Shown here in pieces: positions 54,214 to 61,941 of a stretch of 64,000 nucleotides of DNA. This stretch comes from Streptomyces sp. SKN60. GTDB taxonomy: Bacteria; Actinomycetota; Actinomycetes; Streptomycetales; Streptomycetaceae. The stretch's first letter is position 1. Every line of letters begins with the position of its first letter. A program made the translations under genes and the position numbers. The stretch spans positions 1 through 64,000 of the forward strand of contig NZ_JAHTMW010000017.1 in assembly GCF_026236535.1 (NCBI RefSeq), written 5' to 3'. The notes under the pieces are model-generated. The model was not told the origin of the DNA, did no database searches, and saw only the letters and a program-made list of their open reading frames with translations.

Positions 54214-55335
54214 TCAACGGGGGGTGTCGGCGTGGTCGGCGAAGCCGCTCGGGTCGTGGCGGCCGAAGGAGCCGTGTTCGAAGATGCCGTAGCCGGTCTG
54301 CCCGTCGAGGGTGAAGCGGGCGGCGTGGTCGGTGACCCCGTAGGCGGCCAGGGGGTGGGCGGCGGGGTCGGAGAGGTCGTAGACCCGGCGGTCGGTCCAG
54401 TCGCGGCCCTGCCAGCTGCCGTGCTGCCAGTCGGGGGCGGGCGGATAGCCGGCGCCGATGGCGAGCGGGGAGGAGGCGAGGATCTCGACGCCGGCCTCCA
54501 GGGGCTTGCCGGCCGGGTCGGTGAGGTGGACGACGGCCCGTTCGGGGTCGCGGGTGCCGGGCCGGTAGGTGATGTCGGTGCGGGGCCAGCCGAGTTGGCT
54601 GTCGCGGTGCCCGTCGCGTACGAGCAGGGCCTCGTTGAGGGTGCGGTAGCCGTCGGCGTCCTCCTGCACCACGACCATGACGAAGCGGTCCTCGAAGCGC
54701 ATCGGGATCCAGAGCCAGTGGAAGCCCTCGGGGCGGAACTCCTCGGCGCGGCCCGGCTCTTCGCCGGGCAGCGGGCGCACGCCCCAACTGCGGTCGCGGG
54801 TGCCGGTCCACTCCCCCGCCGTGACGGCGAACTCCTCGCCGCCGGCGCGGATCACACCCGTGCAGTGCCCGGCCTGGACGAAGCGGCGGCCCTCCAGGGT
54901 GAGCCGGTCGCCGCGCCGCTGGGTGTGGTGCGGCTCCCAGACGGCCGGGAAGTCACCGGTCCAGGTGAGGTCGAAGGAGAGCCCGTCGGGGTCGGCGGGA
55001 TCGGGGTCGCAGTGCAGGGAGAGCCGCTTGAGCGGTTCGTCGACGGTGATGGTCAGCGGGCCGACGGCAAGGTTCATCCGGTCCTCGCCGAGGGCGTCGG
55101 AGGCGCGGACCGCGTGCAGCCGGTCGCCGGTGCGCAGGGTCGCGTAGGCGTCGACCACCCCGGTGTTGGGGTAGACGCCGAGCCCGGCGATGAGCAGGGC
55201 GCGCCCCTGGTGGTCGAAGACATGGAAGATGCACCGGTCGTAGGCGTTCCGGTCGCCGCTGACGTGGTGCTTCATGGAGAGCGGTGCCTGGTGCACGGGG
55301 TATTCGTCGAGCGGGACGGGCCGGTCGTCTGACAC
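54214..55335 (-). CDS. AttH/CrtC-like lipocalin-fold protein
   Basis: This 373-residue soluble protein is rich in beta strands. Segments such as RDRSWGVRPLPG and FHWLWIPMRFEDRFVMVVVQE resemble the AttH / hydroxyneurosporene-dehydratase (CrtC) superfamily. Homologues often sit with APH-fold kinases and acyl-CoA dehydrogenases in lipid- or steroid-related clusters. The reaction is unknown. GTG 55335 has a perfect GAGGAGGT ribosome site. A symmetrical operator (55363-55379) lies just upstream. Confidence 0.75.
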   Translation of the reverse strand: MSDDRPVPLDEYPVHQAPLSMKHHVSGDRNAYDRCIFHVFDHQGRALLIAGLGVYPNTGVVDAYATLRTGDRLHAVRASDALGEDRMNLAVGPLTITVDEPLKRLSLHCDPDPADPDGLSFDLTWTGDFPAVWEPHHTQRRGDRLTLEGRRFVQAGHCTGVIRAGGEEFAVTAGEWTGTRDRSWGVRPLPGEEPGRAEEFRPEGFHWLWIPMRFEDRFVMVVVQEDADGYRTLNEALLVRDGHRDSQLGWPRTDITYRPGTRDPERAVVHLTDPAGKPLEAGVEILASSPLAIGAGYPPAPDWQHGSWQGRDWTDRRVYDLSDPAAHPLAAYGVTDHAARFTLDGQTGYGIFEHGSFGRHDPSGFADHADTPR

Positions 55336-55362
55336 GTGTGACCTCCTCGGCGGCGACAGGGA

Positions 55363-55379
55363 TCTGACGGTACGTCAGA
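55363..55379. promoter_or_regulatory. TetR-type palindromic operator
   Basis: TCTGACG-GTA-CGTCAGA has perfect seven-base arms around three bases, 28 bases upstream of the AttH/CrtC-like start. TGACGnnnCGTCA-type palindromes are typical operators of TetR regulators for lipid genes in actinobacteria. The regulator is not adjacent; the TetR gene at 59780 is a candidate but could equally bind elsewhere. Confidence 0.65.
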
Positions 55380-55515
55380 AGCCGGGCCGACGGCCAGAGT
55401 CGTGCACCGCGGAGCGGTGGGAGGCAACGCACGGGAGCCCTCCGGGGACGCCTCGAACTCCCGCTCGACCGCGCCCGGCGGTGACCGGGGCCCGTGCCGA
55501 AGCGTTGGTCCGGGC

Positions 55516-55887
55516 ATGACCACGCTGTATACGACACCCAGCGGATACGGCCGGCATCGACAGTCCGAGCCGCGTTCTGAAGAATCGGTTCAGCAGGCGG
55601 TTCCGGCGCCGGTTCCCGCGCCCGCCCAGAGGCCCGATTCGCGAGCCGCCACCCCCGCCCCCGTCCCGGTGTCCGCCCCCATGCCCACTCCGGCGCCGGC
55701 CGCCTCGCCGGCCCATCCCGCCGACCCGCCCATCTACAAGGCCGTGCTCGACCTCTGGGCCAGCCACGGCAAGACCCTCCCGGGCCTGCGCGACCAGGAG
55801 TGGAGCCGGCTCGCCGCGGGCCCCGTCTGGGCGGACCGCACGGTCCGGGTCAACGGGACTCTGGTCCGGCCAGGTGACGGGCGATGA
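55516..55887 (+). CDS. Small hypothetical protein with Pro/Ala-rich linker
   Basis: The 123-residue product has a short N-terminus (MTTLYTTPSGYGRHRQ), then a Pro/Ala/Val-rich linker and a compact C-terminal part (IYKAVLDLWASHGKTLPGLRDQEWSRLAAG). The C-terminal part looks folded, which supports a real gene, but I know no family. No strong ribosome site was seen at ATG 55516. Its last 38 bases overlap the end of the convergent acyl-CoA dehydrogenase gene. Confidence 0.55.
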   Translation: MTTLYTTPSGYGRHRQSEPRSEESVQQAVPAPVPAPAQRPDSRAATPAPVPVSAPMPTPAPAASPAHPADPPIYKAVLDLWASHGKTLPGLRDQEWSRLAAGPVWADRTVRVNGTLVRPGDGR

Positions 55888-57010
55888 CCACCCGCTGGAT
55901 CTGATTGGTGCCCTCGACGATCTGGAGCACCTTCGCCTCCCGCAGCAGCCGCTCGACGGGGAAGTCCGCGGTGTAGCCGTAACCGCCGAGCACCTGCACC
56001 GCGTCCGTCGTCACCCGCATCGCCGCGTCCGAGCAGAACAGCTTCGCCATGGCGGCCTGCTTGCCGAAGGGCCGGCCCTCGTCGCGCAGCCGGGCCGCCT
56101 CCAGATAGAGCGCCCGGCCCGCCTCGACCTGGGTGGCCATGTCGGCGAGCAGGAAGCGCAGCCCCTGGAAGTCGGCGATCGGCCGACCGAACTGGCGGCG
56201 CTCCCGCGCGTACGCCACGGCCGTGTCCAGCGCGGCCTGCGCCACGCCCACCGCGCAGGCCGCGATGCCGAGCCGCCCCGAGTCCAGGGCCGCGAGGGCG
56301 ATGGCGAAGCCCTGCCCCTCGGCCCCGATCCGGCGGACGTCGGGGACCCGTACCCCGTCGAGGTGCACCTGGGCGGTGGGCGAGCCCTTCATGCCCATCT
56401 TCCGCTCGGGCGCGGCGGCGCTCAGACCGGGCGCGTCGCCGGGCACCAGGAAGGCGGTGATCCCCTTGGGGCCCTCGCCGCCGGTGCGGGCCATGACGGT
56501 GTAGAAGTCGGCGATCCCGCCGTGGGTGATCCACGCCTTGGTGCCGTCGAGCACCCAGTTCTCGCCGTCCCGGACCGCCCGGGTGCGCAGCGCGGCCGCG
56601 TCGGAGCCGGAGGAGGGTTCGGACAGGCAGTAGGCGCCGAGCAGGCCGCCGCCGAGCATCGCGGGCAGGTGGGCGGCCCGCTGCTCCTCGGTGCCGAAGG
56701 CGGCCAGGGCGTGGCAGGAGAGGCTGTGCACGCTGACCCCGAGGGCCACCGTGAGCCGGGCGGCGGCCAGTTCCTCCAGGACCTGGAGGTAGACGGCGTA
56801 CGGCTGGTCGCCGCCGCCGTACGCCGAGTCGTACGGCAGTCCGAGCAGCCCGGAGGCGGACAGCAGCCGGAACAGCTCGCGCGGGAAGTGCCCCGCGGCC
56901 TCCTCGTCGGCGGCGCCCGGCGCGATCTCGCGCGCGGCGATCTCCCGGACCAGGGCGAGCAGCTCCCGGGCCTCGTCGGTGGGCAGCCGGCGTTCGACCT
57001 GCTCGACCAT
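55850..57010 (-). CDS. Acyl-CoA dehydrogenase
   Basis: The 386-residue FAD enzyme oxidises acyl-CoA to enoyl-CoA. Signatures: AYCLSEPSSGSDAAAL (flavin/substrate motif), KAWITHGGIADFY, RRQFGRPIADFQGLRF and the C-terminal catalytic segment QIVEGTNQIQRVVIAR with Glu as base. Chain-length specificity is unknown. ATG 57010. It is convergent with and overlaps the small ORF ending at 55887; the double-MerR gene lies 115 bases upstream on the same strand. Confidence 0.94.
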   Translation of the reverse strand: MVEQVERRLPTDEARELLALVREIAAREIAPGAADEEAAGHFPRELFRLLSASGLLGLPYDSAYGGGDQPYAVYLQVLEELAAARLTVALGVSVHSLSCHALAAFGTEEQRAAHLPAMLGGGLLGAYCLSEPSSGSDAAALRTRAVRDGENWVLDGTKAWITHGGIADFYTVMARTGGEGPKGITAFLVPGDAPGLSAAAPERKMGMKGSPTAQVHLDGVRVPDVRRIGAEGQGFAIALAALDSGRLGIAACAVGVAQAALDTAVAYARERRQFGRPIADFQGLRFLLADMATQVEAGRALYLEAARLRDEGRPFGKQAAMAKLFCSDAAMRVTTDAVQVLGGYGYTADFPVERLLREAKVLQIVEGTNQIQRVVIARHLAGPESR

Positions 57011-57125
57011 GGCGGCGCACTCCTCCCTGAGGGGATCGGGGATCGGGTCCTGCAGGGAGGGTTATGCCCGGTCGCCGGCCCGGTCTCACGGTTCCGGGGC
57101 GCCGGAGCCCCTGACGGGTGCCCGC

Positions 57126-57869
57126 TCAGCCGCGCTCGCGGAGGTACGCGTCCAGCTCCGCCGCCCCGGCCAGCATCGCCCGGGCGCGGGCCGAGAGCCG
57201 GGCGCGCCAGTCGCCGAGCGCGCCCTCCAGGGGTTCGAGGCCGCCCGCGGCCCGTACCCGGTCGAGCAGCGGGGCGATCCGCTCCAGCGGATAGCCGCCG
57301 CGGCGCAGCTGATGGGCGAGGCGGGCGTCCCGTACGTCGGCCTCCGCGTACACCCGGTATCCGGTACGGGGGTCCCGGCGCGGGCGCACCAGTCCGGCGC
57401 GCTCCCACGCGCGGAGCGTGGCGGGCCGGATGCCGAGCCGGCGGGCCAGCGGCCCGATGAAGGTGTCCCCGGGCGACCCGTCGTGCCCGCTCGCGGGGTT
57501 CGGTCCGAGGTCGCTCAGGTCGCGCAGGGCGCTCTCCACGGCCCGGAGGGTCCGGCGGTCCTCCAGGAGCAGGGCATGACTCTCGTCGACGAGGCGGAAG
57601 GCCTCGTCGGGGTCGCCCTCGTGCACGGCCCGCAGGATCGCGGTCGCCGTCGGGTGCCCGTGGCCGGGCAGCAGGGCGAGGAAGGCGCGCAGGGCGCTCG
57701 CGTGGAGCGGGGTGTAGGCGCGGTAGCCGGCGGGGGTGCGGGCGGCGGGCGGGAGGATGCCGGCGTCCTCGTAGTTGCGGACCGCCTGGGTGGACAGCCC
57801 GTGCGCGCGTGCCAGGTCGACCGGCCGCAGCCGCCCGCACGTATCCCTGCTTTGAAGGTTCTGCCCCAT
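57126..57869 (-). CDS. Double-MerR transcriptional regulator (TioE-like)
   Basis: The 247-residue protein has two MerR HTH domains in one chain: residues 15-55 (LRPVDLARAHGLSTQAVRNYE...TPAGYRAYTP) and about 138-175 (FIGPLARRLGIRPATLRAWE...RTGYRVYAEADV), joined by helical segments. This tandem design resembles the TioE group, which regulates resistance genes in antibiotic producers. It is divergent from the erythromycin-esterase-like gene, and a palindrome in the 69-base gap is its probable site. ATG 57869. Confidence 0.88.
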   Translation of the reverse strand: MGQNLQSRDTCGRLRPVDLARAHGLSTQAVRNYEDAGILPPAARTPAGYRAYTPLHASALRAFLALLPGHGHPTATAILRAVHEGDPDEAFRLVDESHALLLEDRRTLRAVESALRDLSDLGPNPASGHDGSPGDTFIGPLARRLGIRPATLRAWERAGLVRPRRDPRTGYRVYAEADVRDARLAHQLRRGGYPLERIAPLLDRVRAAGGLEPLEGALGDWRARLSARARAMLAGAAELDAYLRERG

Positions 57870-57916
57870 GAAGTCCACGATATCGCGGGGGGATCGGGGA
57901 AAAGTCTCCACCGAGG

Positions 57917-57936
57917 CTTCAACGATACGGTTGAAG
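57917..57936. promoter_or_regulatory. Palindrome between the double-MerR and esterase genes
   Basis: CTTCAAC-GATACG-GTTGAAG has perfect seven-base arms and ends two bases before the ATG of the esterase-like gene; TTGAAGG recurs at about 57852 inside the MerR 5' coding part. MerR proteins bind dyads within promoters, so this is the likely operator controlling both divergent genes. A site this close to the start would imply a leaderless or very short mRNA. Confidence 0.6.
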
Positions 57937-57938
57937 GC

Positions 57939-59174
57939 ATGGCGACTGACATCAAGGACACCGCCCGTTCCCTCTCCGCTGCCGCCGTCCTGGAGCTGCT
58001 CCAGGACCGGCCTCGGCCGCCCCGGCCGCCCCGGCTGCTCGCGCTCGGCGAGCCCACCCACGGCGAGGACTTCCTGCTCGACCTGCGCAACGCGCTCTTC
58101 CGGCAGCTCGTCGAGGAGGAGGGCTACCGGACGATCGCGCTGGAGAGCGACTGCCTCGCGGGGCTGCTCGTCGACGCGTACGTGACCGGGGGCGCCGGGG
58201 GCGGCGCCGAGGGCGCCCTCGACGAGGTCGTGGAGCGCGGGATCAGCCACGGCTGGGGCGCCTCCGCGGCCAACCGGGCGCTGGTGCGCTGGATGCGCGC
58301 GTTCAACGAGGGGCGGCCCGCCGACGACCGGCTCCGCTTCGCCGGCTTCGACGGCCCGCTGGAGATCACCGCCGCCGCGAGCCCCCGCCAGGCCCTCACC
58401 GCGCTCCACGCCCGGCTCGCCGCACATGTGGACCCGGGCCTGCTCCCCTGCACCGCGGACACCCTCGACCGGCTGCTCGGCACCGACGAGCGGTGGACCG
58501 AGCCGGCCGTCATGTACGACCCCACCCGTTCGGTGGGCCGCTCGCCCGAGGCCGTGGAACTGCGGCTGATCGCCGACGACCTGGCGGCCCTGCTCGACGA
58601 GCAGGCACCGCTGCTGCTCGCGGCGGCCTCACGGGAGGAGGTGGACCGGGCGCGGCTCCACGCGCGTACGGCGCGCGGCCTGCTCCAGTACCACCACTGG
58701 ATGGCGGACACCTCGCCCGCCCGGCTCCCCCGGCTCCTCGGCGTCCGCGGCCGGATGATGGCCGAGAACCTGCTCGCCCTCGCCGACCGCGGCCCGGTCC
58801 TCGTGTACGCCCACAACTCCCACCTCCAGCGGGAGAAGAGCACGATGCGGATGGGCGGCGACCCGCTGGAGTGGTGGAGCGCCGGCGCCCAGGTGAGCGC
58901 GCGCCTCGGCGCGGACTACGCCTTCCTTCCCACGGCCCTCGGCACCCTGCGCCACCAGGGCGTGGACACACCCGCGCCGGACACCCTGGAGGGCCTGCTG
59001 CACGAGCAGCTCCCCCCGACGCCCTCCCTCGTCGACGCGCGCCGCCTCGCGGCGACCCTCACGCTCCCGGAGGCGCGCGTCTCCCCCTGGTTCGGCTACG
59101 CCCCGCTGGACCCGGCGCACCTGGGCGCGGCGGACGGGCTGGTCTTCGTCGGCGACGTACCGAAGACCTCCTGA
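57939..59174 (+). CDS. Erythromycin esterase family protein
   Basis: This 411-residue EreA/EreB-superfamily hydrolase carries the N-terminal catalytic motif LLALGEPTHGEDFLLDLRN (Glu and His), IALESDCLAG, and a later VYAHNSHLQREKSTM (His). Some members open macrolide lactones, but many Streptomyces homologues have other or unknown substrates. Control by the divergent double-MerR protein would fit an inducible detoxification pair. No signal peptide. There is no Shine-Dalgarno beyond GAAGG immediately before the ATG. Confidence 0.88.
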   Translation: MATDIKDTARSLSAAAVLELLQDRPRPPRPPRLLALGEPTHGEDFLLDLRNALFRQLVEEEGYRTIALESDCLAGLLVDAYVTGGAGGGAEGALDEVVERGISHGWGASAANRALVRWMRAFNEGRPADDRLRFAGFDGPLEITAAASPRQALTALHARLAAHVDPGLLPCTADTLDRLLGTDERWTEPAVMYDPTRSVGRSPEAVELRLIADDLAALLDEQAPLLLAAASREEVDRARLHARTARGLLQYHHWMADTSPARLPRLLGVRGRMMAENLLALADRGPVLVYAHNSHLQREKSTMRMGGDPLEWWSAGAQVSARLGADYAFLPTALGTLRHQGVDTPAPDTLEGLLHEQLPPTPSLVDARRLAATLTLPEARVSPWFGYAPLDPAHLGAADGLVFVGDVPKTS

Positions 59175-59260
59175 CCGTCCCGGGGCTCCGCGCATGCCCG
59201 GACGCCCGGTCGGATCGTTGGGCCGATCGGGAGAAGAGTTCCCGCGGAAGGGAGAAGCAC

Positions 59261-59775
59261 ATGACGGGTGTCGAGCTGATCCTGGCGGCCCTGGCCACCG
59301 GTGCCGCCGCGGGCGTCTCGGAGTCGGCCGGCAGTGCCGTACGGGACGCGTATGCCGGTCTCCGGGACGCGCTGCGGCGTCGGCGGGGCCCCGGCGGTTC
59401 GGCCGGCCGGGGCCCGGCGTGCGTATCGACGCCTGGCACGCGCGCGGAGTGCAGATCGGCGACGGGGGCGTCCGGACGAACGCCTTCGTCACCGTGGGGG
59501 CGCCGGTCCGCTCCGCCTATCTGCACCAGGTGCGGACCATCGCTCCGTCCGAACTCCTTGGCTGCCAGGCGGAGTTGGCGGAACTCGCGGCCTTCTGCAC
59601 GGATCCGGGAGACACCGGCTACCTGTGGTGGCGCGCGCCCGCCTGGGCCGGCAAGTCGGCCCTGATGGCGTGGTTCGCCCTGCACCCGCCGGCGGGCGTG
59701 CGCGTGGTGAGCTTCTTCGTCACCGGGCGCTTCGCCGGCCACGGCGACCGGACCGGCTTCACCCCGTACGCGAGT
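59261..59775 (+). pseudogene. Broken STAND/AAA NTPase gene
   Basis: GGAAGGGAG and ATG 59261 begin MTGVELILAALATGAAAGVS...AVRDAYAGLRDALRRR, a typical N-terminus of large Streptomyces NTPases. Near 59395-59420 the coding frame shifts by one phase. The following frame continues with GVQIGDGGVRTNAF, VRTIAPSELLGCQAELAELA, and a P-loop-type APAWAGKSALMAWF, then stops resembling the family after GDRTGFTPY. The gene therefore has an internal deletion/frameshift and is cut off by the TetR gene, losing over 80% of a normal protein. Confidence 0.8.
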
Positions 59776-59779
59776 CCGG

Positions 59780-60391
59780 TCACGCGCCCTCGTCGGCGCG
59801 GGGCACGGCGAGTGCGGCCAGGTGAGCGGCGTATGTGTCGAGGGCGGCCAGTGCCTGGGCGTCGTCGCGGTCGATCAGCCAGTTGAGGGTGAGGCCGTCG
59901 AGGAGGTTGAGGCCGTAGCGGGCGAGGACGGGGAGCTCCGTGGCCCATTCGATGCCGGTGAGGCTCGCGACGGACTGGAGGTGGTCGATGTTGGCCTGGA
60001 GGTAGTGCTCGTACTGGCGGCGGGCCACGTCCGTGAGGCCCGGCTCGCGCAGGGCGTACTGGGTGAGTTCGTAGGTGAGCTGGTGCTCGTCGGGGCGCTC
60101 GCGGATGCGGTCCCAGTAGGCGTGCAGGGTGGCGCGGATGACGTCGGCCGCAGGGGCGCCGTCGGTGAGCGGCACGAGGGGGAAGGCGAGCGAGCGGAGC
60201 ATGATCCGCTCGATCACGCTGTGCAGGAGTTCCTGCTTGGAGCGGAAGCAGTAGTGGAAGGCCCCCAGCGGGAGCCCGGCCTCGCCGACGATCGCGCGGG
60301 TGGTGGCCTTGGCGACGCCGTCGCGGATCATGACGCGGATGGCGGCCTCGACCAGCTGTTCGCGGCGTTCGCCGGCCGACTGGCGGGCCAT
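59780..60391 (-). CDS. TetR family transcriptional regulator
   Basis: The 203-residue repressor has an N-terminal HTH (ATTRAIVGEAGLPLGAFHYCFRS, about residues 29-51) and a helical ligand domain with a C-terminal TetR_C-like part (YGLNLLDGLTLNWLIDRDDA). It lies 64 bases downstream of the aldolase-like gene on the same strand and may be its co-transcribed repressor, acting at the paired operators at 61761-61822. ATG 60391. Its stop abuts the truncated NTPase remnant. Confidence 0.92.
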   Translation of the reverse strand: MARQSAGERREQLVEAAIRVMIRDGVAKATTRAIVGEAGLPLGAFHYCFRSKQELLHSVIERIMLRSLAFPLVPLTDGAPAADVIRATLHAYWDRIRERPDEHQLTYELTQYALREPGLTDVARRQYEHYLQANIDHLQSVASLTGIEWATELPVLARYGLNLLDGLTLNWLIDRDDAQALAALDTYAAHLAALAVPRADEGA

Positions 60392-60455
60392 GTGGTCTCC
60401 CTCGGGCGTCAGGTGGGGGCGGTGTGCCTGGGCAGCGTACGCCGGTGGTCGGCGG

Positions 60456-61709
60456 CTAGAGGAAGGCGTGGCCTTCGCCTCGGTAGGTGGGAACGGCGTC
60501 GACGATCCGATCGCCTTCGACGAGGTGCAGTTCGTTCACCCGCTCGCACAGCTCGCCCGCCTTGGCGTGCCGGAACCACACGCGGTCGCCGACGCGCAGG
60601 TCATCGGCGGCGGCTCCGGTCAGCGGGGACTGGACCTCGCCCGCGCCTTCGCGGGGCAGCAGGCGCAGCCCCGTCGGGTGGACCGGGAGGGGCAGTCGGT
60701 CGGTCCCGGCCGGACCGGATGCCGTCCAACCGCCACCGAGGACGGTGACGTGACGCGGTGCGGGCCTGCGGACGACGTTCAGGACGAAGTGGGCGGCGGG
60801 CAGCGGGGTGAAGCGGCGGTAGTGGTCGAAGAGCCCGGGGGCGTACAGGCCCGAGCCCGCTCCGAGTTCCGTCACTGCCGGTTCGGCGGAGGTGGTCTCC
60901 AGGCTGCCGGTTCCGCCGCCGTTGACGAACTCCAGCGGCGCGAGGGCCCGTACGGCTCTGACGACGGCGGCGCGGCGCTCGCGCAGTTCGCGCACGGAGG
61001 CACGCTGCATGAGCCGGACAGCCGCGCGGGCCAGGGCCGGGCCGGGCTGGTCGTCTCCGACGCCGGCGATCTGCCCCTCGTACGCCATGACGCCCACGAG
61101 CCGGAACCGTGGCCGGGCCAGCACGGCGAGGGCGAGCGCGCGGGCCTGCTCGGGCGCGTGGAGCGGCGAGCGCCGCATCCCGAGGTGCAGGCGGCCGCCG
61201 GCCAGGCGGAGGGAGGCGTCCAGGTCGAGGCAGACGCGCAGCGGCGGACCGTCCGGGCCGACGGCGGCGGCGATGAACTCCAGGTGCTCCACCGAGTCGA
61301 CCATGAGGGTGACGCGCGCCGCGAGCCGTTCGTCGGCCGCCAGGCGGTGCAGGGCGGGAAGGTCCGCCGTCGGATAGCCGACGAGGACGTCGTCGTGGTC
61401 CGCCGCCAGCCACAGCGCCTCGGGGAGGGTGAAGGCAAGGATTCCGGTGTAGCCGGGCAGGTTCAGGACATCGCCGATCAGGCGACGGCAGCGGATTGAC
61501 TTGCTGGCCAGGCGGATCGGCTTGCCGCCGGCGCGGCGGACCATCTGCGCGGCGTTGGCGCGCAGCGCCCCGAGGTCGACGACGGCGAACGGCGGCTGGA
61601 GTCCGGCCGTGGCGTGCTGGAGGTCCGCGAAGCTCGCGGGCGCCGGTGCCGGGTGCACAGCGCGGTCGGCGGTGTGCGTCGTGTCCGTGGCATGAGTGGA
61701 ACGTCCCAT
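60456..61709 (-). CDS. PLP-dependent amino acid deaminase/aldolase (D-threonine aldolase-like)
   Basis: The 417-residue fold-type III PLP enzyme resembles D-threonine aldolase/D-serine dehydratase. The N-terminal FAVVDLGALRANAAQMVRRAG and KPIRLASKSIRCRR contain the PLP lysine (ASKS); LVGVMAYEGQIAGVG, FVNGGGTGSLE (phosphate site) and C-terminal VGDRVWFRHAKAGELCERVNE carry the rest of the site, with His/Cys ligands for the metal. ATG 61709. It is divergent from an FAD-linked lactone-oxidase-like gene. This pair and a regulator also occur together in other Streptomyces, implying a joint pathway that is not defined. Confidence 0.88.
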   Translation of the reverse strand: MGRSTHATDTTHTADRAVHPAPAPASFADLQHATAGLQPPFAVVDLGALRANAAQMVRRAGGKPIRLASKSIRCRRLIGDVLNLPGYTGILAFTLPEALWLAADHDDVLVGYPTADLPALHRLAADERLAARVTLMVDSVEHLEFIAAAVGPDGPPLRVCLDLDASLRLAGGRLHLGMRRSPLHAPEQARALALAVLARPRFRLVGVMAYEGQIAGVGDDQPGPALARAAVRLMQRASVRELRERRAAVVRAVRALAPLEFVNGGGTGSLETTSAEPAVTELGAGSGLYAPGLFDHYRRFTPLPAAHFVLNVVRRPAPRHVTVLGGGWTASGPAGTDRLPLPVHPTGLRLLPREGAGEVQSPLTGAAADDLRVGDRVWFRHAKAGELCERVNELHLVEGDRIVDAVPTYRGEGHAFL

Positions 61710-61760
61710 GGCGTACGTGCCTTTCTCGGGGCCGGACCGGTTTCGGTGGCGCCACCATGT

Positions 61761-61822
61761 CTTGGTCACTTGTCCAGGTCAAGGGTTCCCACCTCTTGAC
61801 TTGGTCAGCCGTCCAAGTTCAG
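61761..61822. promoter_or_regulatory. Paired operators in the aldolase / FAD-oxidase divergent region
   Basis: A 23-base element beginning CTTGGTCA, with GTCCA in the middle and ending in AG, occurs at 61761-61783 and again at 61800-61822 (17 of 23 identical, 39-bp spacing). Each is a partial dyad (CTTGG-N8-CCAAG in the second copy). This looks like a double site for one repressor, most likely the nearby TetR protein, controlling both divergent genes. Confidence 0.6.
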
Positions 61823-61840
61823 GCTTCCGGGGACCACGGC

Positions 61841-61890
61841 CCCGTCGAGCCCCGTCGAGAGCCGTCGAGAGCCGTCGAGTGCCGTCGACC
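61841..61890. repeat. Five tandem 10-bp repeats in the FAD-oxidase 5' region
   Basis: Five consecutive units of the form (G/C)CCGTCGA(G)(A/T/C) with an exact 10-bp period lie 52-101 bases upstream of the FAD-oxidase ATG. A TCGAT doublet (TTCGATTCGATTCC) follows at about 61910. The one-helical-turn period places each copy on the same DNA face. Confidence 0.7.
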
Positions 61891-61941
61891 GTCCATCCCC
61901 TTGATCCCGTTCGATTCGATTCCATCGAGAGGACTTCCGGC

